Shown here in pieces: positions 1 through 5,992 of a stretch of DNA of 9,415 nucleotides. Positions within the stretch are counted from its first letter, which is position 1, and every line of letters begins with the position of its first letter. A program made the translations under genes and the position numbers. The notes under the pieces are model-generated. The model did no database searches. It worked only from the letters and a program-made list of their open reading frames with translations, and had not been told where the DNA came from. Source of the DNA: Verrucomicrobiota bacterium (lineage in GTDB: Bacteria; Verrucomicrobiota; Verrucomicrobiia; Chthoniobacterales; UBA10450); the NCBI GenBank assembly GCA_003218815.1, contig QHON01000112.1, positions 1 through 9,415 of the forward strand, read 5' to 3'.

Positions 1-161
1 AGATACGTCGGAAACGCCGTGACATGATGATAGTACTGCCGCGCATAGTCAGCGAGCGCCTCTCTGCTCAGTTCCCCGCGTGTCCACGCGAGATAAAACG
101 GATGTTTCAAGAGATGCTTTTCTGCGATGTCATTGTCGATCTCGTCCAGATGTGTGTTCAT
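1..161 (-). CDS. CADD-like / TenA-THI4-PqqC fold protein, N-terminal part
   Basis: The first 53 residues of a gene that leaves the window at base 1. The N-terminus has a HPFYLAW segment (residues 20-26), then TRGELSREALADYA and QYYHHVTAFPTY. This is the first helical part of the heme-oxygenase-like TenA/PqqC superfamily and is closest in my memory to the Chlamydia protein CADD. CADD is a di-metal protein reported to make para-aminobenzoate for folate from one of its own tyrosines. The Tyr in HPFY (Tyr23 here) lines up with that tyrosine as I recall it. The ATG at 159-161 has a GGAG ribosome binding site 7 bases upstream (169-172). The gene follows the broken treS-mak gene on the same strand, with about 114 bases between them that hold an inverted repeat, so it may have its own promoter. 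The superfamily is fairly sure. The exact role (pABA synthesis or another iron-dependent oxidase) cannot be settled without the missing C-terminal metal ligands. Confidence 0.8.
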   Translation of the reverse strand, partial: MNTHLDEIDNDIAEKHLLKHPFYLAWTRGELSREALADYARQYYHHVTAFPTY

Positions 162-168
162 TTAGTTT

Positions 169-172
169 CTCC
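169..172 (-). promoter_or_regulatory. Ribosome binding site of the CADD-like gene
   Basis: CCGGAG is read on the minus strand, with GGAG ending 7 bases before the ATG at 161. It is one of the clearest Shine-Dalgarno sequences in the window and fixes the start of the truncated gene. Confidence 0.7.
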
Positions 173-190
173 GGTAACATTTTTTCGCTA

Positions 191-270
191 GCCACAGATT
201 GACACGGATTTTCACAGATAAGGGAATAGAATTTTCGTTTCTCTGTGTTTAATCCGTATTTACCTGTGGC
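191..270. repeat. Imperfect inverted repeat made of 10-base CACAGATT-like units
   Basis: The left arm (191-218) reads as three 10-base units, gcCACAGATT, gaCACGGATT and ttCACAGAta. The right arm (241-270), reverse-complemented, reads gcCACAGGTA, aaTACGGATT, aaaCACAGAG. The outer 20 bases of the arms match at 16 positions. The inner CACAGA also matches after a one-base gap. A 22-base AT-rich spacer lies between. The element sits between the end of the mak part of the pseudogene and the CADD-like gene. Neither side has a T-run, so a simple intrinsic terminator is unlikely. CACAGAT-rich intergenic repeats are, from memory, common as dispersed elements in several environmental phyla. I cannot count copies from one window. 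Confidence 0.8.
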
Positions 271-275
271 AGAAT

Positions 276-465
276 TCAAGCTGAACGCAAAATGTGTTTA
301 ATGCCGCGGATCGGGATGACGACCCAGTCAGGGCGATGGTTTAGTTCGTAGCCGATTTCGTAAACGGCTTTGTCGAGCAAATATGCTTCAAGCATGATTT
401 GCTGATCGTCGGGATTTTGCGGGACAAAGATCGCGCCGGACGTTGTCTTTAAATAGCTTTGCAAA
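276..465 (-). CDS. Maltokinase C-terminal fragment
   Basis: The frame from about 465 to the stop at 276 reads LQSYLKTTSGAIFVPQNP, then LEAYLLDKAVYEIGYELNHR and PDWVVIPIRGIKHIL. That is the conserved C-terminal helical end of maltokinases, where DKAVYE(I/T)GYE(L/T)xxRP is highly typical. An ATG occurs at 476 in this frame, but it is made from junction sequence and has no credible ribosome binding site. I therefore treat this as the tail of the broken gene and not as a separate 66-residue gene. The stop is followed closely by the inverted repeat at 191-270. Confidence 0.75.
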
Positions 466-2358
466 CCAGAGCGCACTGTAAGCGGCGTATTGAAACGATC
501 GCATCATGCCGGAGACATCGCGCAGGGTCGAGCGCTTCAGTTTCCGCTCGCCAAGCGCTCGCGCCGGTTCGCCTTCGAAATCGAGAATGATGAAATCTTT
601 TCCAGTATAAAGCACCTGGCCGAGATGATAATCGCCGTGAATCCGGATTTTCGAAGCATTGGTGCGACGGTCGAGAAGCCGTTTTTCGCGCGCGAGTATT
701 TCTTGCCCCGTAGCGAGCACTTCTTTCGCTTCGTCTCGAAATGCTGCGGAGAGGTCTGGCAATTTCTTTTCCAGAAGAGTAAACGCGCGCCGCACTGATG
801 CGCGCATTGTTTGGTAAACAGAGCGCTGCGCCATGGCATTGAACGGCTCGGGCGCAAAGGCGCGATCATCCACGCGCGAGGCGAGCGCAAGATGTAATTC
901 ACCCGTGCGTTGTCCGAGCAGCTTTGCTTTTTCAGGATAAACGCCACCAATCAATTCATCGAGAAGTGAGCCAGTCGGGGTGGTTTGATTCTGGAGATCG
1001 GCTTTGCGGCCAAGCACACGTTCGTAATAGCGGCCAACCGCGTCCAGTGTTAGCGCCCAGCCGTCACTTTCGCTCATGGCCGCGCTCTGCAACAGACAGA
1101 CAACGGTCGGCTCGGATTTTTCGTGACGATATTCGAGCGCGCCGACGAAAGCTGGCACATTAGAAAAATTGGCGCGCTCAGTCAGGAACCGGGTAATTTC
1201 GACATCAGGATTAACGCCGTTCTCGAGCTTGCGGTAGATTTTGAGGAAGAATTTATTGTCGAAAAGCATTGAGGAGTTGCTCTGCTCCCCACCTAAAACT
1301 TGCGATTTGTCCACGGCGACCGAAGAATCCGCCATTGCCTTACCCGCGATGCCGACGAGATCGCCGGCATGCCCCTTCATAATCTGCCGTTGGACGATCG
1401 CCTCAAATAATTGAGAGCGAAACTTCGCATCCCACACTGCATCATACAGAATGGTTTCTTCGGTACCGGCGAGGCGGGCGATGATCGCGTGCGGCGCGCT
1501 CCGAGAAACAGCACGCGCAGCATTACCCGACGCAATCTTTACCGGGAGGGCATAAGTTTCCGTGGGACCATCGACATAGCTTACCACCACGAACCAAAAG
1601 CGCGCCGCGTCTGCATCTGACGAGACACCCGGCTGCTCCACCACTTTAAGTTCTCGGAGAGTCCGCGCCTTCGATCCAAACCAGCGACAGGTCTGGATGT
1701 AATTGGGCAGAATTTCGCGTTCGAGCAGCGCGCGCTGACCATCGTTGAGCAAGGTATGTAGGTCGGCCGGCGCATTGATCGTTGGCACAACCCGCCTCTT
1801 CGAGACGCGCCGGCCATTGGTCTGCGGTTGCAACGCGAACCAGTAATACGCATGAGGGCCAAGCGTAATAACGTAAGGTGATTTTTTGATTGGGCGAAAC
1901 AGATTGCGGCTAAAGACTTCCATCGGCACACAGCCGGCGAAGCGTGCCAGATCCAACTCCGCCGATTGCGCGAAACGCGAGAGATTTACCACCACAACGA
2001 TGGTCTCCTTCTCGTACCGGCGAAGAAATGCCAGAACCTTCGCGTTATCGGGATGGAGAAATTCAAGAGAGCCACGCGAAAACGCCTTAAAATTCTTCCG
2101 CATGGCAATGACACGGCGCATCCACCAGAGCAGCGAGGAGAGATTTTTCTGCTGATTCTCAACATTGACCGCTTCGTAGTGGTATTCCGGGTCGATCGTA
2201 ATCGGCAGATAAAGCTGCTGTGGATTTGCTCTTGAAAAACCGGCATTGCGATCCGGACTCCACTGCATCGGCGTGCGGCAGCCGTTGCGATCGCCAAGAT
2301 AAAAATTGTCTCCCATGCCGATCTCATCTCCGTAATAAATAATCGGGGTACCGGGCAT
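388..2358 (-). CDS. TreS C-terminal part fused to maltokinase, middle fragment
   Basis: An open frame of 656 residues counted from an internal ATG at 2358. Homologous text already starts near 2423 (FSLAPLLANSRRKIELLN), so that ATG is probably not a native start. Residues 1-180 finish trehalose synthase: GTPIIYYGDEIGMGDN, the TPMQWSPDRNAGFS stretch, and a C-terminal beta domain ending GPHAYYWFAL. From about residue 195 (ADLHTLLNDGQRALLEREIL) it is maltokinase: NYIQTCRWFGSKAR, then the nucleotide-binding GGEQSNSSMLFDNKFFLK and KIYRKLENGVNPDVEI. The aminoglycoside-phosphotransferase-like catalytic loop IHGDYHLGQV and the metal-binding IILDFEGEPA follow. After AAYSAL (ending at base 469) the frame drifts: the last 26 residues are an out-of-frame reading of the true C-terminal region. 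It is probably not made as a functional protein unless translation restarts at 2358. Confidence 0.7.
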   Translation of the reverse strand: MPGTPIIYYGDEIGMGDNFYLGDRNGCRTPMQWSPDRNAGFSRANPQQLYLPITIDPEYHYEAVNVENQQKNLSSLLWWMRRVIAMRKNFKAFSRGSLEFLHPDNAKVLAFLRRYEKETIVVVVNLSRFAQSAELDLARFAGCVPMEVFSRNLFRPIKKSPYVITLGPHAYYWFALQPQTNGRRVSKRRVVPTINAPADLHTLLNDGQRALLEREILPNYIQTCRWFGSKARTLRELKVVEQPGVSSDADAARFWFVVVSYVDGPTETYALPVKIASGNAARAVSRSAPHAIIARLAGTEETILYDAVWDAKFRSQLFEAIVQRQIMKGHAGDLVGIAGKAMADSSVAVDKSQVLGGEQSNSSMLFDNKFFLKIYRKLENGVNPDVEITRFLTERANFSNVPAFVGALEYRHEKSEPTVVCLLQSAAMSESDGWALTLDAVGRYYERVLGRKADLQNQTTPTGSLLDELIGGVYPEKAKLLGQRTGELHLALASRVDDRAFAPEPFNAMAQRSVYQTMRASVRRAFTLLEKKLPDLSAAFRDEAKEVLATGQEILAREKRLLDRRTNASKIRIHGDYHLGQVLYTGKDFIILDFEGEPARALGERKLKRSTLRDVSGMMRSFQYAAYSALWFAKLFKDNVRRDLCPAKSRRSANHA

Positions 2359-2422
2359 GGAAAAAAGCAGCGTGTTAAGCAGCTCGATTTTGCGGCGGCT
2401 ATTTGCGAGTAGCGGGGCGAGA

Positions 2423-3430
2423 CTAAACTCGATACATGTAATCGCGCTCTTCGTCAGTCACCATTTCCAGTGTGAGCTCGTCGTGATTGCGAAGAAACAT
2501 TGCCCACTGACAATTATCGGGAATTGGCGGAGTCTGCTCGAGGATGTCGATGATCGGAAACCGGTCCTCCATTTGCAGCGCCATGAACATGCGGGGCATG
2601 AGTGGAAAGTGAAAGTTCATGTGCGATTCGTCGCCTTTGCCAAAGTAAGCCGCCGCGTCCTCCGGCCATTGATTAGCCTCCGCGAGCAGCATGCGATTTG
2701 AAAATTTTACATCGACATGAGCGCGCAGCTTGCGGAGGTAGTCATGCGTCTCCGGCAGATTCTCGCAGCTCGTGTCCTCCCGTTCGTAAAGGTACGGGAC
2801 AGCGTCGAGACGGAGTCCGTCGACGCCGAGGGTCAGCCAAAAATCGCACACCTTCTCGAGAGCTTCGAGCACGGCCGGATTGTCGAAATTCAAGTCCGGC
2901 TGATGTGAATAAAAGCGATGCCAGTAATAGGCTTTTGCGACCGGGTCCCATGCCCAGTTCGAGGTTTCGAAATCTTTGAAGATGATCCGCGCATCTTTGT
3001 ATTTCTCCGGCGTGTCGCTCCAGACATAGAACTCGCGTTCGGGTGAGCCGGGCGCGGCGCGGCGCGATTTTTGGAACCACGGATTTTGATCGGAGGTGTG
3101 ATTGATCACCAGTTCCGTGATGACGCGCAGATTGCGCTGATGGGCCGCATCAAGAAAGGCGCGAAAATCATCAAGGGTGCCGAAGTTCGGATTGACGTCG
3201 AAATAATCGGCGATGTCGTAGCCGTCATCACGCAGCGGCGACGGATAAAAAGGAAGAAGCCAGATGGCCGTGACGCCGAGCTCCTGGAGATAATCCAGTT
3301 TTTGGATCAGGCCACGGAAATCGCCCATTCCATCGCCGTCACTGTCGCAAAACGTCTTGACGTGCAATTCGTAGATGACCGCGTCCTTGTACCAAAGCGG
3401 ATCGACAATTTTACCGTCCGATTGCGCCAT
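2423..3430 (-). CDS. treS: TreS N-terminal fragment (GH13 catalytic half)
   Basis: An open frame of 335 residues from the ATG at 3430, with an AAGAG ribosome binding site 8 bases upstream (3439-3443). It opens with DPLWYKDAVIYELHVKTF, typical of bacterial trehalose synthase. All three GH13 catalytic residues are present: the nucleophile Asp209 in GLRLDAVPY, the acid/base Glu251 in LLAEANQ, and the transition-state Asp317 in FLRNHDEL. LVINHTSDQNPWF (107-119) and the DGDGMGDFRG calcium-type loop (31-40) are also intact. The frame ends early, at a TAG after DYMYRV, just after the NHDEL motif. The rest of the barrel and the C-terminal beta domain lie in another frame downstream. Alone it should not fold into a complete barrel. 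The frame stays open upstream to 3535, but that text does not resemble the family, so I start at 3430. Confidence 0.85.
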   Translation of the reverse strand: MAQSDGKIVDPLWYKDAVIYELHVKTFCDSDGDGMGDFRGLIQKLDYLQELGVTAIWLLPFYPSPLRDDGYDIADYFDVNPNFGTLDDFRAFLDAAHQRNLRVITELVINHTSDQNPWFQKSRRAAPGSPEREFYVWSDTPEKYKDARIIFKDFETSNWAWDPVAKAYYWHRFYSHQPDLNFDNPAVLEALEKVCDFWLTLGVDGLRLDAVPYLYEREDTSCENLPETHDYLRKLRAHVDVKFSNRMLLAEANQWPEDAAAYFGKGDESHMNFHFPLMPRMFMALQMEDRFPIIDILEQTPPIPDNCQWAMFLRNHDELTLEMVTDEERDYMYRV

Positions 3431-3438
3431 GAGGCTAA

Positions 3439-3443
3439 CTCTT
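3439..3443 (-). promoter_or_regulatory. Ribosome binding site of treS
   Basis: AAGAG on the minus strand, 8 bases before the ATG at 3430. It supports that start over the longer frame opening at 3535, whose extra residues show no family similarity. Confidence 0.5.
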
Positions 3444-3669
3444 GGCGTGCAAACGCCGCACGGCAAGTTGTCGATGTGGCGGATAAAACGACACAGTCTC
3501 GCATCCCGCAAGGCTTGCAGAGCGCGAGGCCTCATCTAAATCGGGACCCCGAAAGCGTTGGACGAGGTCGTTCGCACAGACTAAGAGACCAAAATGGTTG
3601 GCCTGCGCCCGATTCATTCCTGCTTCCACTTTCGCCAACGTGTCTCGGGCAGCTGAATTCGATTTTGAC

Positions 3670-4323
3670 ATGCGTCGGAAAGCAAAAAAACAAGCGCGGC
3701 GCAAACCCAAACGGGAAACGCGACACTTCTCTGCTCCTGCGCAACTCGAACCGGGCGCCCCAAGTGATCTCGAGTTAATGCACTCGATCCAGGATCAGGA
3801 CCCAGATGCACTTTCCCAGCTTTACGATCGGTACAATGGGATTTTGAAAGCGCTGATCCTGCGCGTGATTCATAACGAGGCTGAGGCCGATGACCTTCTG
3901 CAAGAAATCTTTATGGAGATCTGGAACCAGGCGAGAAATTTCTCCGCGCAAAAAGGAAAACCTCTCGGTTGGATGGTGACGCTGGCGCGTCGCCGGGCGA
4001 TTGACGGTCTGCGCAAGAAACAGGCTTATGCTCGGGCGGAACAGCGTCTCCAAAGCGAAACCGAACAGCAACCCGATGCCTGGGTCCATAACGCCACCGA
4101 AGAAGAAATCGCCCTGAGCGACACGCGCTTTCTCATTCGCAAAGTGATCAACGGGCTTCCACCGGCCCAGCAGCAGGCAATCGATCTTGCATTTTTTCGG
4201 GGCATGAGCCAGCGCGAAATCGCCGCAAAAACGAATACACCGTTGGGAACCGTGAAGACGCGGCTTGAATTGGGACTAAAAAAAATCTATGACGGACTCA
4301 AGGAACTGAAAGATGAACTTTGA
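3670..4323 (+). CDS. ECF-type RNA polymerase sigma factor (SigK-like)
   Basis: A 217-residue sigma-70 family protein of the extracytoplasmic-function type, which directs RNA polymerase to a small stress or envelope regulon. Region 2 spans about residues 33-118: DLELMHSIQDQDPDALSQLY, then EADDLLQEIFMEIWNQ for core binding and -10 recognition, and GWMVTLARRRAIDGLR. Region 4 spans about 152-207, with LPPAQQQAIDLAFFRGMSQR followed by the helix-turn-helix EIAAKTNTPLGTVKTRL for the -35 element. A linker of about 30 residues joins them. The start is uncertain. ATG 3670 gives a strongly basic leader (RRKAKKQARRKPKR) and has no clear ribosome binding site. The frame stays open back to a TTG at 3598. 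A start at ATG 3778 would cut into region 2. The anti-sigma gene overlaps its end. The RskA-like partner suggests the SigK/ECF19-type lineage, which is inferred from the partner and general style. Confidence 0.92.
   Translation: MRRKAKKQARRKPKRETRHFSAPAQLEPGAPSDLELMHSIQDQDPDALSQLYDRYNGILKALILRVIHNEAEADDLLQEIFMEIWNQARNFSAQKGKPLGWMVTLARRRAIDGLRKKQAYARAEQRLQSETEQQPDAWVHNATEEEIALSDTRFLIRKVINGLPPAQQQAIDLAFFRGMSQREIAAKTNTPLGTVKTRLELGLKKIYDGLKELKDEL
4300..4304 (+). promoter_or_regulatory. Ribosome binding site of the anti-sigma gene
   Basis: AAGGA, 8 bases before the ATG at 4313 and inside the end of the sigma gene. This good site supports the overlapping start and co-translation of the pair. Confidence 0.65.
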
Positions 4324-4549
4324 GAAATTCCAAAACCAGTCGCGACTCTATGTCATTGGCGCACTCGAGCCTGAGGAGGTGGAGGAATTTGAAAAAGCGC
4401 GCAAAAAATTTGGCCCCAAGGCGGAAGATTTCATTGCAAAATGTTACGCATTGCATGAAGCCTTCGCCCTGAGTTTGCGTCCATCGAAAGCTTCCGCTGC
4501 AATCAAGGAACGGCTCATGTCGATGGTGCGAGAACGGAAACAGGCTTAA
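4313..4549 (+). CDS. Short RskA-like anti-sigma factor without membrane segment
   Basis: A 78-residue protein whose start overlaps the sigma stop by 11 bases, the usual layout for a sigma factor and its inhibitor. Residues 12-27 (LYVIGALEPEEVEEFE) match the hallmark of the RskA-type anti-sigma domain, which in the family reads roughly LYALGAL(D/E)PEE..xFE. The helices that follow, with LHEAFALSLRPS and IKERLMSMVRER, correspond to the rest of that cytoplasmic domain. Known RskA proteins are over 200 residues, with a transmembrane helix and an extracytoplasmic domain that is cut to release the sigma factor. Here the gene stops where the membrane helix would begin, and there is no zinc-binding HxxxCxxC motif. 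I infer a soluble, cytoplasmic inhibitor. Loss of the rest of a longer gene is possible, but the next bases are the opposite-strand DUF2017 gene. Confidence 0.75.
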   Translation: MNFEKFQNQSRLYVIGALEPEEVEEFEKARKKFGPKAEDFIAKCYALHEAFALSLRPSKASAAIKERLMSMVRERKQA

Positions 4550-5058
4550 CCGTCGGGTTCCTTGTCCCAGCCATTTAGTTCGCGCAGGATGAATTCCTGA
4601 AGAAAACCATAGAAGTTTACTTGGAATAAACTCAAGTCCCGCCGCGATCCAATCGGTGAGCGATGATGGTCGCACAACTCGCCATCGGTGAAATCATATT
4701 TCGCGGCAATGACCAGCCGCGCCTGGTTGAGCGCACTCAACCACGCTTCGGCATGTTTTGACGGAATGTGCAGGGTGCGGTTGGCAAAAGTTTTCTCGTT
4801 TCCGCGCAATTGCTCGAGATCTGCGGCGACGGTTTCCGTTGCGGTTTGAAAGAGCCGCCGTAACTCAGGGTTCACATAAAGTTTCCATTCCGCGCAAATT
4901 TCAGTTTCCTTCGGATCCGCAGGCGGGCTAAAGAGGCGCTGTTCGGCGGCGGACACGCCTTCCGGATCAGTGCTGGCTGGGATTTGTCGAAGAAGTTCCG
5001 CAAGAAACGGATCGAGCTCGGATATCTCGATCTCGTCATTTCGGCGGCAAATTTCCAT
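4546..5058 (-). CDS. DUF2017 family protein, downstream partner of clpS
   Basis: A 170-residue cytoplasmic protein of unknown biochemical function. It has no signal peptide or membrane segment and is mostly helical and charged. The family match is from the C-terminal half, where AEAWLSALNQARLVIAAKYD and VNFYGFLQEFILREL resemble the EAWLRALNDLRLALG and WLGWLQETLVR blocks of DUF2017 proteins. That family is known mainly from Actinobacteria and sits next to clpS there, as it does here. The start at 5058 is one base after the clpS stop. It is preferred over an upstream ATG at 5127, which would overlap clpS by 68 bases. The close spacing suggests translational coupling and a role linked to Clp-mediated protein turnover, which is inference from context. 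Its stop overlaps the anti-sigma stop from the other strand in a shared TTAA, with no terminator between. Confidence 0.8.
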   Translation of the reverse strand: MEICRRNDEIEISELDPFLAELLRQIPASTDPEGVSAAEQRLFSPPADPKETEICAEWKLYVNPELRRLFQTATETVAADLEQLRGNEKTFANRTLHIPSKHAEAWLSALNQARLVIAAKYDFTDGELCDHHRSPIGSRRDLSLFQVNFYGFLQEFILRELNGWDKEPDG

Positions 5059-5059
5059 A

Positions 5060-5380
5060 TCAACCCGCTTTCTCGAGGGTCGCGAGCAGGAGATACCCGT
5101 GCAATTGCTGCACATAAAGCTCTCCACGCTCGCGCATCCCGCTCCACAAAATTGAACGCCCTTTCTGGTGCACCTCCAGCATATGGTGTTCGGCTTTCTC
5201 GCGCGGGTAACCGAACACCCGCTGAAACACCATTGTCACGTAAGTCATCAGATTAACGGGATCGTTGTGCACCACCACTTGCCACGGAAGATCGACATCT
5301 TCTTTCGAACGCGTTTCTTGTTCGATCGTGGGCTCATCAACTGTCGACGGCCCCGCATTTCTCGGAACAAAAAACCTCAT
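5060..5380 (-). CDS. clpS: ClpS, adaptor of the ClpAP/ClpCP protease
   Basis: A 106-residue adaptor that binds proteins with destabilising N-terminal residues and hands them to the Clp ATPase-protease. The core is residues 33-103: WQVVVHNDPVNLMTYVTMVF includes the Asn39-Asp40 pair that grips the N-terminal amine, and HHMLEVHQKGRS carries His71, equivalent to the pocket His of E. coli ClpS. The NDPVNLMxYV wording resembles the actinobacterial type more than the E. coli type. The first 32 residues (with DEPTIEQETRSKEDVD) look like the flexible, acidic N-terminal tail that ClpS uses to engage the ATPase. I chose ATG 5380. The frame is open to 5512, but the 44 extra residues do not look like ClpS and no strong ribosome binding site distinguishes the options. 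About 160 bases upstream are free of genes, so clpS may start its own transcript with DUF2017. Confidence 0.92.
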   Translation of the reverse strand: MRFFVPRNAGPSTVDEPTIEQETRSKEDVDLPWQVVVHNDPVNLMTYVTMVFQRVFGYPREKAEHHMLEVHQKGRSILWSGMRERGELYVQQLHGYLLLATLEKAG

Positions 5381-5539
5381 AACCGTCACGATTTTTTCCG
5401 CCGCCACCTCGTTCCAAAGTGGCTTTCCGGTCATATCCAAAAGGCTAACATACGCCACCGTCAGTTCAAACCCGACCCACGTATTGCAGCCTGTCGCAGC
5501 CGCCATCGCCAACTCCCGGCCAGTAGTAGTCAGCTTTCC

Positions 5540-5992
5540 CTACGATGCGGCAGCGAGAATTTTTTCCTGCGTCGCCTTCATTCTGCGCGCATCGGCTTCG
5601 CTGCGATCGTCAAGACCGTGCAAATGCAAGAGTCCATGCACAATATAAAGTCGCAGCTCACGCGCCAACGAATTCCCGAACACGCGAGCTTGCCGGCGCG
5701 CTGTCTCTGTGCTGACAAAGATTTCTCCGTGTTGAAACGTCAGCACGTCTGTTGATCCGGATTGGTGGAGAAATCGTCGATGCAATGACGCCATGCGGCG
5801 ATCGGAAATAAACAAAATGAAAATCTCACGCGTTTTTGTCAGATCGGTTCGTTTGTTTTTTCGCAATTGTAGACAACGGCGCAGTGCTTCCGCGGCGAAA
5901 TTTTCAAGATCGTCAACATCGATCCGAACGGCGCGTTGCAAGTTGTGGACGGTGATTTTGGGAACCCTAGCGCCTATCCGAGCGCGTCTCAC
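5540..5992 (-). CDS. ybeY: YbeY, endoribonuclease for rRNA maturation and ribosome quality control
   Basis: A 150-residue metal-dependent ribonuclease-type protein, the usual family length, involved in 16S rRNA 3' end maturation. The start is a GTG at 5990-5992 that overlaps the panE stop as GTGA. The longer open frame to 6130 would overlap panE by more than 140 bases and gives non-family sequence. It begins with ITVHNLQRAVRIDV, has the conserved STDVLTFQHGEIFVS (80-94) and the metal site HGLLHLHGLDD (119-129). The family motif is His-x3-His-x5-His. His119 and His123 are there but the third position is Asp129. Asp can serve as a metal ligand, and some lineages vary here, so the protein may well be active. 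It is co-transcribed with panE and ndh. Confidence 0.92.
   Translation of the reverse strand: MRRARIGARVPKITVHNLQRAVRIDVDDLENFAAEALRRCLQLRKNKRTDLTKTREIFILFISDRRMASLHRRFLHQSGSTDVLTFQHGEIFVSTETARRQARVFGNSLARELRLYIVHGLLHLHGLDDRSEADARRMKATQEKILAAAS

Larger units (their letters stand above)
276..3430 (-). pseudogene. treS: Broken trehalose synthase-maltokinase fusion gene (treS-mak)
   Basis: One gene, now in three reading frames, coded a fusion of trehalose synthase (GH13; interconverts maltose and trehalose) and maltokinase (ATP-dependent phosphorylation of maltose to maltose-1-phosphate, the donor for the glucan-building enzyme GlgE). The order is TreS N-terminal catalytic part (3430-2424), TreS C-terminal part and most of maltokinase (about 2423-469), and maltokinase C-terminus (465-276). 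At the first break, the text after DYMYRV should continue for roughly 15 more residues before LAPLLANSRRKIEL. Instead the frame stops at TAG (2423-2425) and LAPLL resumes in another frame. From family length about 44 bases are missing. At the second break, AAYSAL (ends 469) is followed out of frame by LQSYLKTTSGAIFV, with roughly 20-30 residues missing. Outside these two places the protein is well preserved, so the damage is recent or an assembly artefact. No GlgE or branching enzyme gene lies in the window. Confidence 0.88.

Noticed and set aside
191..270. Intrinsic terminator or CRISPR-like array
   Set aside because: There is no T-run beside either arm, and the 10-base units are far too short and degenerate for CRISPR repeats with spacers.
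276..476. Independent 66-residue gene
   Set aside because: The sequence is the conserved end of maltokinase in another frame, so it is the tail of the broken gene.
2350..2460. Programmed ribosomal frameshift joining the two treS frames
   Set aside because: A frameshift alone would not restore the protein, because about 15 family residues are missing at the junction, and no slippery heptamer with a downstream structure is evident.
3071..3778. 235-residue frame on the plus strand
   Set aside because: It is antisense to the conserved catalytic half of treS, whose motifs are unmistakable on the other strand. It is an antisense shadow.
5381..5512. 44-residue N-terminal extension of ClpS
   Set aside because: ClpS tails are short and variable, and this text adds nothing family-like. 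ATG 5380 gives the usual length. The extension cannot be fully excluded.
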